A stretch of DNA of 12,828 nt, taken from assembly GCA_017442765.1 (NCBI GenBank), contig JAFRZC010000070.1, positions 1-12,828 of the forward strand. The letters run 5' to 3'. Shown piece after piece: positions 1 to 7,105 of the stretch. The position numbers and the translations under genes are program-made. A model generated the notes under the pieces. That model was not told the origin of the DNA. It worked only from the letters and a program-made list of their open reading frames with translations, and searched no databases. The stretch comes from Prevotella sp. (GTDB taxonomy: Bacteria > Bacteroidota > Bacteroidia > Bacteroidales > Bacteroidaceae). Every line of letters begins with the position of its first letter. The stretch's first letter is position 1.

Positions 1-15
1 ACCTCCAATGGATCA

Positions 16-744
16 TCACAGCAGTTGCCTTGCTTTCTCGAGGTCGGCAGGAGTGTCGATGCCGATGGTGGCCTGCGAGGTCAGCCCCACTCGGATGCGA
101 TAACCGTTTTCAAGCCATCTGAGTTGCTCGAGACTTTCTGCCTTCTCGAGTGGCGAGGGCGGAAGCTGTGCAATCTCCCTTAGTACGTCGGCCCGGTAGG
201 CGTAGATTCCTATATGCTTAAGGTAGGGGAAATTTCCACCAGCTTCTCTGACAAACGGGATGACGGAGCGCGAGAAATACAGGGCAAAGCCTCGTTTGTC
301 GGTGACAATCTTCGGAGAGTTGGGCGACTTCGCATCATCGGGGCTGTTGAAATGTGTGGCAAGCGTGGCAATGTGAGTCTCGTCTGTGTCGAACAGACCA
401 CATAGCGTTTCTATCTGTTCGGGGCGAATGAAGGGCTCGTCACCTTGCACGTTGATAACGACAAGCTCCCCATTATTCTCATCGCTTCTTACTTTTTCCA
501 GTGCCTCGCAGATGCGGTCGGTACCGCTGCGATGGTCGGATCTGGTCATGATGGCCTTCCCGCCGAATGTGTTGACGGTACGGAAGATTCGCTCATCATC
601 GGTAGCTACGTAAACGTTTTCGATGACTTGGCTGACACGCTCGTAAACGTGTTGGATGACGGATTTGCCCCCGAGGTCGGCCAATGGCTTACCTGGAAAA
701 CGGGTGGAGGCATAACGGGCTGGAATAATACTGATGAACTTCAT
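16..744 (-). CDS. kdsB: 3-deoxy-manno-octulosonate cytidylyltransferase (CMP-Kdo synthetase)
   Basis: Activates Kdo with CTP to CMP-Kdo in the cytoplasm for attachment to lipid A, so it serves lipopolysaccharide core synthesis. The 242-residue protein has the usual KdsB length and order of motifs: [12 protein letters not shown] (residues 8-19, nucleotide-binding loop), VATDDERI (46-53), the metal-binding NVQGDEPFI (98-106, Asp102), YFSRSVIPF (156-164), HIGIYAYR (177-184) and a late [11 protein letters not shown] (229-239, Asp230). The frame stays open upstream to 882, but those 46 extra residues are a translation of the leader element described separately and do not belong to the family. The ATG at 744 gives the family start [11 protein letters not shown]. 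The gene is divergent from the MORN/glgB cluster. Only 15 bases follow its stop codon in the window. Identification is firm from motifs. Confidence 0.96.
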   Translation of the reverse strand: MKFISIIPARYASTRFPGKPLADLGGKSVIQHVYERVSQVIENVYVATDDERIFRTVNTFGGKAIMTRSDHRSGTDRICEALEKVRSDENNGELVVINVQGDEPFIRPEQIETLCGLFDTDETHIATLATHFNSPDDAKSPNSPKIVTDKRGFALYFSRSVIPFVREAGGNFPYLKHIGIYAYRADVLREIAQLPPSPLEKAESLEQLRWLENGYRIRVGLTSQATIGIDTPADLEKARQLL

Positions 745-755
745 AATTTTTACAT

Positions 756-818
756 AAGTTTTAGCTGCACTCGGCAAAATCGGAACAAGGTTCCTTTTGC
801 GCTCATTTGCAAAACTTT
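756..818. repeat. 63-bp repeated element, copy 1 (kdsB leader)
   Basis: This stretch matches 925-986 at about 60 of 63 positions (two substitutions, one single-base deletion and no large gap). Both copies lie in the same orientation. Here it fills the interval between the putative kdsB -7 box and the kdsB start, so on the minus strand it would be the 5' untranslated leader. On that strand it contains an 18-codon open frame (ATG at 806-804, TAA at 752-750) and a small GGAAC/GTTCC hairpin. Neither is preserved in copy 2. The function is unknown. A conserved leader or a dispersed repeat are both possible. Confidence 0.75.
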
Positions 819-819
819 G

Positions 820-827
820 CAAAAGTA
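820..827 (-). promoter_or_regulatory. Putative kdsB promoter (-7 box)
   Basis: The minus strand reads TACTTTTG, an exact match to the Bacteroidota -7 consensus TAnnTTTG, placed so that transcription would start near 813-816, about 70 nt before the kdsB ATG. No TTTG is present 19-21 bp upstream, so the -33 half is weak. The predicted leader coincides almost exactly with the 63-bp repeated element. Confidence 0.5.
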
Positions 828-875
828 ATGAAAAAAGATGAAAGATAAGGGATGAATGATGAACTTTTTTGTAAA

Positions 876-906
876 TTTGCAAGGTTTTTATTGATTTATA
901 GATTTG
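876..906 (+). promoter_or_regulatory. Predicted promoter of the MORN-glgB cluster
   Basis: TTTG at 876-879, a 19-bp spacer and TAGATTTG at 899-906 match the Bacteroidota housekeeping consensus (TTTG, 19-21 bp, TAnnTTTG) at every defined position. Transcription should start within a few bases of 910-913. That is at or just after the ATG at 909, which makes that start codon doubtful or the transcript nearly leaderless. Confidence 0.65.
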
Positions 907-908
907 AC

Positions 909-2084
909 ATGAGACGATTTATAGAAGTTTTAGCTGCACTCGGCAAAATCGGAACAAGTTTCTTTTGCGCTCGTTTGCAAAACTTTACATATTTATTATT
1001 ATTAGCGGCATTGCCAGTGGCGGCTCAAAAGGTAACGCTCGGCTCGTGTACCACTCACGACGGTGGGCAGTATCAAGGCGAGATGCAGGGCGGAAAACCA
1101 TACGGAAAGGGTAAGACGCGATGGAACAACGGTAATGTGTACGAAGGTGAGTATGTGAAGGGATTACGTCAGGGCGACGGTATCTACACGTTTGCCGACG
1201 GCGAGAAATATGAGGGGAAATGGTTTAAGGATCAACAGCACGGCCAAGGAACCTACTATTTTGCGAACAACAACCGTTACGTCGGCCTTTGGTACCGCGA
1301 CTATCAGCAGGATCATGGTATCATGTACTATTATAATGGCGACATCTACGACGGAAACTGGGACCGCGACAAGCGTTCGGGACAGGGAAAATACACCTTT
1401 GCCAGCGGTGCCTATTATGAAGGAACGTGGAAGAACGACGAGAAAAACGGACAGGGAAAGTTCGTTTGGGAAGACGGTGAGACCTATTCTGGCAATTGGG
1501 TGGGCAACCAGCGCTCGGGCAAGGGGACCACACAGTATCCCAATGGCGATAAATATACGGGCGACTGGATGAATGACCTGCAGAATGGCAAAGGCATCTA
1601 TACGTTTCAGAATGGTGATGTCTATGAAGGCGACTACGTAAACGGCGAGCGCACCGGTCAGGGTATTCTGCGTTATGCCAGCGGCGATGTCTATACGGGT
1701 GGCTTCGAACAGGGCGACCGCTCGCGCATAGGTACTTATAAATGGGCCAACGGCGATGTCTATGAGGGCGGATGGAAAGACGACTTGCAGGACGGGGCGG
1801 GAAAGCTGGTAAAACGCAACGGCGACCGCTATGAGCCTGCCACCTTTAAAAATGGGAAGCTCGACGGGCAGATTACCATCCATTATGCCGACGGGACACG
1901 TTTCAAGGGCGACTACCGGGCAGGCATGCGACACGGAAAAGCCATCGAGGAGACAAAAGAGGGCAAGCGTTTCGAAGGCTCATACGAAAAAGACCAGCGA
2001 CATGGAAAGTTCGTGGAGAAAGACCGTAACGGAAAAGTTATCAAGCAAGGACATTATGAAAACGGAAGGAGAATAGAAGAATGA
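909..2084 (+). CDS. Secreted MORN-repeat protein
   Basis: After an N-terminal hydrophobic segment (about residues 26-39, ending LPVAAQ, a plausible signal-peptide end), the protein is almost wholly MORN repeats: about 14 units of 23 residues of the form YxGxWxxGxxxGxGxYxxxxGxx, from about residue 55 to the C-terminus. The units become more divergent at the end (FKGDY, FEGSY, KQGHY). MORN repeats form an elongated beta-hairpin ribbon. In bacteria their ligands are mostly unknown, so no specific function is claimed. The start is uncertain. The ATG at 852 precedes the promoter, the ATG at 909 lies at the predicted transcription start, and a TTG at 975 would give a short signal peptide. Residues between 909 and 986 come largely from the 63-bp repeat. 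The stop overlaps the glgB start (ATGA), so the two are probably translationally coupled. Confidence 0.85.
   Translation: MRRFIEVLAALGKIGTSFFCARLQNFTYLLLLAALPVAAQKVTLGSCTTHDGGQYQGEMQGGKPYGKGKTRWNNGNVYEGEYVKGLRQGDGIYTFADGEKYEGKWFKDQQHGQGTYYFANNNRYVGLWYRDYQQDHGIMYYYNGDIYDGNWDRDKRSGQGKYTFASGAYYEGTWKNDEKNGQGKFVWEDGETYSGNWVGNQRSGKGTTQYPNGDKYTGDWMNDLQNGKGIYTFQNGDVYEGDYVNGERTGQGILRYASGDVYTGGFEQGDRSRIGTYKWANGDVYEGGWKDDLQDGAGKLVKRNGDRYEPATFKNGKLDGQITIHYADGTRFKGDYRAGMRHGKAIEETKEGKRFEGSYEKDQRHGKFVEKDRNGKVIKQGHYENGRRIEE
925..986. repeat. 63-bp repeated element, copy 2 (within 5' end of MORN gene)
   Basis: Second copy of the element at 756-818, in the same orientation. It lies just downstream of the predicted MORN-gene promoter and, if the ATG at 909 is used, is translated as the n-region of the signal peptide. 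The sequence that forms the -7 box beside copy 1 is not conserved beside this copy, so it should not drive minus-strand transcription. The two copies sit 106 bp apart, which fits a local duplication or two independent acquisitions of a dispersed element. Confidence 0.75.
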
Positions 2085-4093
2085 GACAACTTGGAATCAT
2101 CAAACGCGACGGTTATCTGAAACCCTATGAATTCGCCATCAACGGACGTCATGAACACGTCCAGTGGAAAAAGCAACAACTCACGGAGAATGGCAAGAGG
2201 TCGTTAGCTGATTTTGCCAACGGCTACAATTATTTCGGACTTCACCGGACAGCGAGGGGATGGACGTTTCGCGAGTGGGCTCCCAATGCTAAGGCCATCA
2301 CTCTCATCGGCGATTTTAACAACTGGACACCAACAACCAAATATCAACTCAAGCGCGTTCCCGGCACCGATAACTGGGAAATCAATCTTCCTGCAAAAGC
2401 CCTTCATCATGGAGAGCTTTACAAAATGAAGGTAGAGTGGAACGGAGGAGAGGGTGAGCGCATACCGGCATGGGCAAGGCGAGTAGTACAAGATGAGACG
2501 ACGAAGATTTTCTCAGCGCAGGTTTGGCAACCCGATCATGATTATGCATGGCGGATAAATAAATTCAAACCCAAGAAAACTCCTTTGCTCATCTACGAAT
2601 GCCACATTGGCATGGCGCAGGATGCAGAGAAAGTGGGAACCTACACAGAGTTCCGCGACAATGTGTTGCCGAGAATTGCCGCCGACGGATACAATTGCAT
2701 ACAGATAATGGCCATACAGGAACATCCCTATTACGGTTCGTTTGGTTACCATGTAAGTTCATTCTTTGCACCTTCATCACGCTTCGGTACACCTGAGGAG
2801 TTGAAATCACTCATCGATAAAGCCCACCAGCTTGGCATAGCTGTCATCATGGATATTGTCCACTCCCATGCCGTGAAGAATGAAATGGAAGGATTGGGCA
2901 ATCTCGCCGGCGACCCCAATCAGTATTTCTATCCCGGCGAGCGGCACGAGCACCCTGCTTGGGACTCTCTTTGCTTCGACTATGGCAAAGACCAGGTGAT
3001 ACATTTTCTGCTCAGTAATTGCAAATACTGGCTTGAGGAATTTCATTTCGACGGTTTCCGTTTCGACGGAGTAACGTCCATGCTCTACTATAGTCATGGT
3101 TTGGGCGAGGCTTTCTGTGATTATGGTGATTATTTCAACGGTCATCAGGACGACAACGCTATTTGCTACCTGACACTGGCCAACGACCTCATACATGAAG
3201 TAAATCCTTCAGCCATCACTATTGCCGAGGAGGTAAGCGGAATGCCAGGGCTGGCCGCCAAAATAGAGGACGGCGGTTATGGCTTTGACTATCGCATGGC
3301 GATGAATATTCCCGACTATTGGATTAAAACCATCAAGGAGGTGCCCGACGAGGCATGGAAACCCAGTTCCATCTTCTGGGAGGTGAAGAACCGGCGTGCC
3401 GATGAGCGGACAATTTCCTATTGCGAGAGTCACGACCAGGCTCTTGTCGGTGACAAAACCATCATTTTCCGACTTATTGACGCTGACATGTACTGGCATT
3501 TCAAGAAGGGCGACGAGAACGACATGGCGCACCGGGGCATTGCACTGCACAAGATGATACGCCTCGTTACAGCCTCAACCATCAATGGCGGCTATCTCAA
3601 CTTCATGGGTAATGAGTTCGGACATCCCGAATGGATTGACTTCCCGCGCGAAGGCAACGGATGGAGCTATAAATATGCCCGTCGGCAATGGAACCTTGTC
3701 GATAATCCTGAACTCGATTACCACTACTTAGGCGACTTCGACAAGGCCATGCTTCAGACCATCAAGCAACAACCACGGTTCAACCAGACGCGGATACAGG
3801 AGATATGGCACGACGACGGCGACCAGGTGCTTTGCTACATGCGTGGGAAGCTGGTCTTTGTCTTCAACTTCTCGCCCGTCCGCAGCTTCACCGATTATGG
3901 ATTTCTTGTTCCGAAGGGCAGCTATCGGGTCGTGCTCAATACCGACAATCCCGACTTTGGCGGAAACGGACTGACGGATGACACCATCACCCATTTCACA
4001 AACTACGATCCGCTCTATGAGCGCGATGGTAAAGAATGGCTGAAACTATACATACCTGCCAGAACGGCGATGGTGCTGAGAAAGGAAGATTAA
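2081..4093 (+). CDS. glgB: 1,4-alpha-glucan branching enzyme, GH13_8-like
   Basis: Moves an alpha-1,4 glucan segment to an alpha-1,6 position, creating branches in glycogen in the cytoplasm. At 670 residues it has an N-terminal CBM48 domain (about 49-85, with FREWAPNAKAITLIGDFNNW) followed by a GH13 barrel. Conserved regions are visible: DIVHSH (258-263), GFRFDGV with nucleophile Asp329, AEEVSGMPG with acid/base Glu383, and ESHDQALVGD with Asp452. Long stretches such as GFRFDGVTSMLYYSHG and GYLNFMGNEFGHPEWIDFPR resemble eukaryotic branching enzymes more than the E. coli GlgB type, and the extra N-terminal domain of E. coli GlgB is absent. It overlaps the MORN gene by 4 nt and follows a purine-rich ribosome-binding region. 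All catalytic residues are present, so it should be active. Confidence 0.96.
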   Translation: MRQLGIIKRDGYLKPYEFAINGRHEHVQWKKQQLTENGKRSLADFANGYNYFGLHRTARGWTFREWAPNAKAITLIGDFNNWTPTTKYQLKRVPGTDNWEINLPAKALHHGELYKMKVEWNGGEGERIPAWARRVVQDETTKIFSAQVWQPDHDYAWRINKFKPKKTPLLIYECHIGMAQDAEKVGTYTEFRDNVLPRIAADGYNCIQIMAIQEHPYYGSFGYHVSSFFAPSSRFGTPEELKSLIDKAHQLGIAVIMDIVHSHAVKNEMEGLGNLAGDPNQYFYPGERHEHPAWDSLCFDYGKDQVIHFLLSNCKYWLEEFHFDGFRFDGVTSMLYYSHGLGEAFCDYGDYFNGHQDDNAICYLTLANDLIHEVNPSAITIAEEVSGMPGLAAKIEDGGYGFDYRMAMNIPDYWIKTIKEVPDEAWKPSSIFWEVKNRRADERTISYCESHDQALVGDKTIIFRLIDADMYWHFKKGDENDMAHRGIALHKMIRLVTASTINGGYLNFMGNEFGHPEWIDFPREGNGWSYKYARRQWNLVDNPELDYHYLGDFDKAMLQTIKQQPRFNQTRIQEIWHDDGDQVLCYMRGKLVFVFNFSPVRSFTDYGFLVPKGSYRVVLNTDNPDFGGNGLTDDTITHFTNYDPLYERDGKEWLKLYIPARTAMVLRKED

Positions 4094-4110
4094 TGGTTGA
4101 TGGTTGATGG
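4093..4110 (+). repeat. 7-bp tandem repeat (ATGGTTG) between glgB and the next gene
   Basis: Two full ATGGTTG units and a partial third begin in the last base of the glgB stop codon and end in the next start codon. The ATG at 4107 is itself part of the third unit. A change in unit number would alter the 13-bp spacing between the genes. No other function can be read from it. Confidence 0.6.
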
Positions 4111-4973
4111 AAAGAGGTAATTATTCGTACATGCGGATTGCCTGCGCTCTTTATTTTGGAGTGTTTACATTTTGTTATCTCTATTTCTTCCAGGCCGACC
4201 TGATGTATGCCGCTCAACACGTGTTATCGAAAGGGCAGACACATTACGATCGTACGCTTGGAGCCATGCTCATCACCGTAGCCCTCTTTTTATTGCAAAT
4301 AGCCATACTCGCGCTCACCCGCCTCACCCGTCGATGGCATGCACTCACCTATGCTCCGTCGCTTTACGTTCTGGGCTTGCTCACATCGTTTAGAGAGCCT
4401 GCGGGCGACTATCTTTCCAGTCTCTGGCCTCTTCTTGTGTTGGCGTTGATGCTCGTTGTGCTATTTATCATGCGAAATATGGCAGAAGAGAATCGGAATT
4501 GTCGTGACAGGTATTCGTTTCTTCTTCTTGTGTTAATGACCATTGCCGTAGGGCTTGCCGGTAATGGTGACGAAGTCCTGCATTATCGCCTGCGCATGGA
4601 AAAGTGTCTCATGCAGCGCGATTATCGTGCCGCGCTCGAAGTAGGTAAAGAAGCATCAGCTACCGATACAAGTCTCACGATGCTACGCATTTATGCCCTT
4701 TCGTGCGTAGGTCAGCTTCCCGATGGTCTTTCCGGCTATCCCTTAGCGGGCAATGAGGAAACCATACTTCCCGATGGTCGATATGCCCGCACTGTCATTC
4801 TCGACCCAAAGGAGATATTCAATCATGTGGGCATACCTGTGAAAGAACAAATGCCCGCCACGCAATATCTTCGTTTTGTCCACCGCACGCATAAGGCCAA
4901 GCCTGCTGCCGATGGCTATGAGTGCTGTATAGCAGAACTGAAAAAAATGAAGAGAGAGGGCACTTTAAAATGA
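4107..4973 (+). CDS. Polytopic inner-membrane protein, DUF6057-like
   Basis: The 288-residue protein has about four or five hydrophobic segments (roughly residues 10-30, 51-71, 81-95, 106-122 and 137-152). A soluble C-terminal half then begins with GNGDEVLHYRLRMEKCLMQRDYRAALEVGK. That half has a helix-pair look reminiscent of a TPR unit (DYRAALEVGK...LRIYALSCVGQL). The layout, membrane domain then a mostly helical tail with an N/D-E motif and an 'AL..GQL' pattern, resembles from memory the DUF6057 family of Bacteroidota, though most members are longer. I cannot confirm the family without a profile search. The start is the ATG at 4107 rather than the TTG at 4104. It lies 13 bp after glgB on the same strand, so it is probably co-transcribed. 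No link to glycogen can be shown. Confidence 0.8.
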   Translation: MERGNYSYMRIACALYFGVFTFCYLYFFQADLMYAAQHVLSKGQTHYDRTLGAMLITVALFLLQIAILALTRLTRRWHALTYAPSLYVLGLLTSFREPAGDYLSSLWPLLVLALMLVVLFIMRNMAEENRNCRDRYSFLLLVLMTIAVGLAGNGDEVLHYRLRMEKCLMQRDYRAALEVGKEASATDTSLTMLRIYALSCVGQLPDGLSGYPLAGNEETILPDGRYARTVILDPKEIFNHVGIPVKEQMPATQYLRFVHRTHKAKPAADGYECCIAELKKMKREGTLK

Positions 4974-4986
4974 AAATACCCTCTCT
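4941..4986 (-). terminator. Possible terminator between convergent genes
   Basis: An 8-bp perfect inverted repeat (AGAGAGGG at 4953-4960 with CCCTCTCT at 4979-4986, 18-nt loop) spans the end of the membrane-protein gene. On the minus strand it is followed by seven T residues (4947-4941), as expected for termination of the lrp-like gene. On the plus strand no T-run follows. The loop is long for an intrinsic terminator, so confidence is moderate. Confidence 0.45.
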
Positions 4987-5013
4987 GACTTAATATGATG
5001 TATAAGTTCTAAT

Positions 5014-5511
5014 TTATTCTTTCACTTCAGAAAAATCTTCGTCAAAAGCAATGTCTTCGATAGGCAGTTGCCTGTCAATCACGGCATTGAAAGCAACAAT
5101 GGTTTCACTGCGAGCCAAGCCGAGCGGTTGAAGTTTGTCGTGGATAATGTTAAGCAGGTGATGATTATTCTTGGCATAGAGCTTAATGAACAAATCATAG
5201 CCGCCAGTGGTATAGTGGCACTCCACTACCTCTGGAATTGTCTTTAAGGCCTCAACCACACTATCGAATGACTCGGGATCTTTCAGGTAGAGTCCTATGT
5301 AGGCGCAAGTCTCGTAGCCAATCTTCTCCGGGTCTATGACGAACTGGGAGCCTTTCAGTACACCGATATTCGTGAGTTTCTGAATACGTTGATGGATGGC
5401 GGCACCGCTAACATTACAGGCGCGGGCTACTTCAAGAAAAGGAATGCGTGCATCCTCTGCGATGAGCTTGAGGATTTTCCTGTCCAATTGATCTAAATTG
5501 TGATGTGCCAT
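5014..5511 (-). CDS. Lrp/AsnC-family transcriptional regulator
   Basis: The 165-residue protein has the standard two-domain Lrp/AsnC layout. An N-terminal helix-turn-helix (about residues 8-50: LDQLDRKILKLIAEDARIPFLEVA.. then VSGAAIHQRIQKL) begins with the family phrase LD..DRKIL. A C-terminal RAM ligand-sensing domain (about 65-145) contains VVECHYTTGGYDLFIKLYAK. Members bind DNA as dimers, octamers or hexadecamers and usually respond to amino acids. The ligand here cannot be read from sequence. The tail is acidic (IAFDEDFSEVKE). The ATG at 5511 is preferred over a TTG at 5523 because it begins the family start MAHHNLDQLD. The gene is monocistronic, convergent with the membrane-protein gene and downstream of the exbD genes on the same strand, but has its own predicted promoter. 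Many members autoregulate. No operator could be defined here. Confidence 0.95.
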   Translation of the reverse strand: MAHHNLDQLDRKILKLIAEDARIPFLEVARACNVSGAAIHQRIQKLTNIGVLKGSQFVIDPEKIGYETCAYIGLYLKDPESFDSVVEALKTIPEVVECHYTTGGYDLFIKLYAKNNHHLLNIIHDKLQPLGLARSETIVAFNAVIDRQLPIEDIAFDEDFSEVKE

Positions 5512-5547
5512 TCTAAAGTACAATTTATAGTTGCATTATATTTGGTG

Positions 5548-5579
5548 CAAAATTAATATAAAAAATCGAAAAGCGCAAC
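5548..5579 (-). promoter_or_regulatory. Predicted promoter of the Lrp/AsnC-family gene
   Basis: On the minus strand GTTG (5579-5576) lies 20 bp from TAATTTTG (5555-5548), giving an exact match to the -7 consensus and three of four bases in the -33 box. Transcription should start near 5541-5544, giving a leader of about 30 nt. Confidence 0.6.
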
Positions 5580-5598
5580 TTCTAAGGCATTTTTTCTT

Positions 5599-6072
5599 TT
5601 AATTCGTCGATTTTTTCTTGGTTTCTGTAGCTGTGTAGCTGATATGTAAAGCATTTGCTTTGCGGAGAGCTTGCTTTACTTCGGTAATGAGTCCAACTGG
5701 AGTTGCCCGGTCGGCTTTTATGGATACAATCATTTGCAATCGGTCTTCGGGTAACATGCGTTTTCGCTCAGCTGCAATAATACCAGTGAGTTCCTCAGGT
5801 GTGACAATTTTGTCATTCATTTGAATAACTGTATTTATTCCAGTCCTACCCTCTGAAAGAATCCTTTCTCCGATATAGATATGGGTGGTGGCAGTTTTCT
5901 TGGTAAGCCTGGCGAGTTCGGTGCCTTGCGGGGTCTGATATCTAACTTTCAGATTGACAGTTCGCATATGTGTCACTATCATGAAGAAGAAGAGCACAGT
6001 AAAGATGAGGTCGGGCAGCGACGCGGTATTGAGTGCGGGAATCTCGCGTGTTTTATGTCGGATAATGCTCAT
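5599..6072 (-). CDS. ExbD/TolR-family biopolymer transport protein (second copy)
   Basis: The 157-residue inner-membrane protein has a short cytoplasmic N-terminus, one transmembrane helix (about residues 21-38) and a periplasmic domain, as in ExbD. The helix carries the essential aspartate at its start (Asp21, in ASLPDLIFTVLFFFMIV), which takes part in proton flow through the ExbB-ExbD motor. The ATG at 6072 follows a strong Shine-Dalgarno-like GGAGGAGC, unusual for this phylum, and overlaps the preceding exbD stop by 4 nt (ATGA). The longer frame to 6123 is ignored. It is the last gene of the exbB operon. Its periplasmic domain differs clearly from the first exbD, so the pair may form mixed or separate complexes. 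It could also be called TolR, but no tol/pal genes are nearby. Confidence 0.92.
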   Translation of the reverse strand: MSIIRHKTREIPALNTASLPDLIFTVLFFFMIVTHMRTVNLKVRYQTPQGTELARLTKKTATTHIYIGERILSEGRTGINTVIQMNDKIVTPEELTGIIAAERKRMLPEDRLQMIVSIKADRATPVGLITEVKQALRKANALHISYTATETKKKSTN

Positions 6073-6599
6073 TGTTGCTCCTCCTTTAATGTGTTGTACT
6101 GTTCGGCGATGCGCTGTGGACATAACTGGCGGACAACGTCTTTTTGCTCGTCGGTTAGTTGAGCGAATGTCTTTCCGTATTTTTTCTTGGCAACCTGATT
6201 GCGTACCGCATTATAGGCGGCAACAATTTCATTTTGTAGGTGAAAATAGACATCATAGCTGGCTTTGGGATTCGCGTCAATGGTGATGAGGTGATTGGAA
6301 CCGCGACTTTCTACAAATTGTTGGATTTTTTTGCGCAGTTTTTTTGTTGGAACAACAACTTCATCCAAAAGCAATTTGCTGTCGGCATCAATGCGGAATG
6401 GCATGAGGTTCTCTTTTTTTACATCGACGGTTTGCTCCTGTTCGGCTTTGTCAACGGGTGGGAGCTGGCGGGTCAGTCCTTTGTCGATATCCATTGAGGT
6501 CGTGACAAGGAAAAAAATCAGCAACATGAATGAAATGTCTGCCGTTGAGGTTGTGTCCAAAGCAGGAACACCATGTGTGATTTTTCTCTTGATAATCAT
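6069..6599 (-). CDS. exbD: ExbD/TolR-family biopolymer transport protein (first copy)
   Basis: The 176-residue protein has the ExbD plan: a basic N-terminus (MIIKRKITHGVPALDTTS), one transmembrane helix with the conserved Asp21 (TADISFMLLIFFLVTTSMD) and a periplasmic domain. A longer C-terminal tail follows (about 130-176: FHLQNEIVAAYNAVR.., then a charged segment ending LKEEQQ), a feature often seen in Bacteroidota ExbD. It uses proton-motive force together with ExbB to energise TonB. The ATG at 6599 shares one base with the stop of the preceding gene (TAATG), and its own stop overlaps the next exbD by 4 nt. The upstream in-frame extension to 6638 lies inside the preceding gene and lacks family features. 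Confidence 0.94.
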   Translation of the reverse strand: MIIKRKITHGVPALDTTSTADISFMLLIFFLVTTSMDIDKGLTRQLPPVDKAEQEQTVDVKKENLMPFRIDADSKLLLDEVVVPTKKLRKKIQQFVESRGSNHLITIDANPKASYDVYFHLQNEIVAAYNAVRNQVAKKKYGKTFAQLTDEQKDVVRQLCPQRIAEQYNTLKEEQQ

Positions 6600-7105
6600 T
6601 AGCGGTTGCGTTTTTTGGCGATGACGTAGTTTGCGCAAATGATTAATATTGCTGCGGTTATGAGAAAGAGAGAGGTGTTGACGAACATGTCTGCGGTTCT
6701 GCTCCAGAATGGTGTCTCTATGTTTTCTCCGTTTTTGATAATACCTTCAGACGAGCCGAAGACAAAGGTCACAATAAGGATAAGGAGTGTCAGTCCGCTT
6801 GTGACGAGGGTAATTCGCTTAGTGGGAATGCCATTGTCAGTAGGGGCAATACCCTTATTCCTGCGCGTATTTCTGATAACGGAATAAATGGAGATGGCGA
6901 TGGCTGCCATCACTATAATGAGCAGAAAGGCGATGAGCAGAGGGGTGAACAGGGGGGCAGTATAGTTAGGATTCTCCTCGTATGGACGATGATAGCCTAT
7001 GAGGTAAAATAGGGTATAGACGACAGCCGTCAAAGCAATGAGGCTATAGAAAACCAGTTTCGACAGTTTGCCGGCTGGCCAATTGCTCAGGTCAGGGCGC
7101 ATCAT
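6599..7105 (-). CDS. Unknown four-helix membrane protein inside the exbB-exbD operon
   Basis: The 168-residue protein has four predicted transmembrane segments (about residues 16-38, 52-76, 98-117 and 140-162) and a basic C-terminal end (AKKRNR). Short loops include one with GYHRPYEENPNY after the first helix and one with SSEGIIKNGENIETPFWSRT before the last. I recognise no named domain. Its position, with a 4-nt ATGA overlap to exbB upstream and a 1-nt overlap to exbD downstream, implies translation together with the motor proteins and a role in, or assembly of, the same complex. That role is inference. Either of two consecutive ATGs (7105 or 7102) could be the start; 7105 gives the overlap. 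Confidence 0.85.
   Translation of the reverse strand: MMRPDLSNWPAGKLSKLVFYSLIALTAVVYTLFYLIGYHRPYEENPNYTAPLFTPLLIAFLLIIVMAAIAISIYSVIRNTRRNKGIAPTDNGIPTKRITLVTSGLTLLILIVTFVFGSSEGIIKNGENIETPFWSRTADMFVNTSLFLITAAILIICANYVIAKKRNR

Noticed and set aside
785..797. GGAAC/GTTCC hairpin in the kdsB leader as a regulator
   Set aside because: The pairing is lost in the second copy of the element, so conservation does not support it.
745..882. 46-residue N-terminal extension of KdsB
   Set aside because: It is a translation of the leader repeat and sequence upstream of the -7 box. The family start is the ATG at 744.
1164..1934. 256-codon open frame antisense to the MORN gene
   Set aside because: It arises from the 69-bp periodic DNA of the MORN repeats read in reverse, with no independent features.
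1070..2040. Regular 69-bp periodicity suggestive of a repeat array
   Set aside because: The period is 23 codons of MORN repeats in protein-coding DNA; units diverge at DNA level and there are no spacers, so it is not CRISPR.
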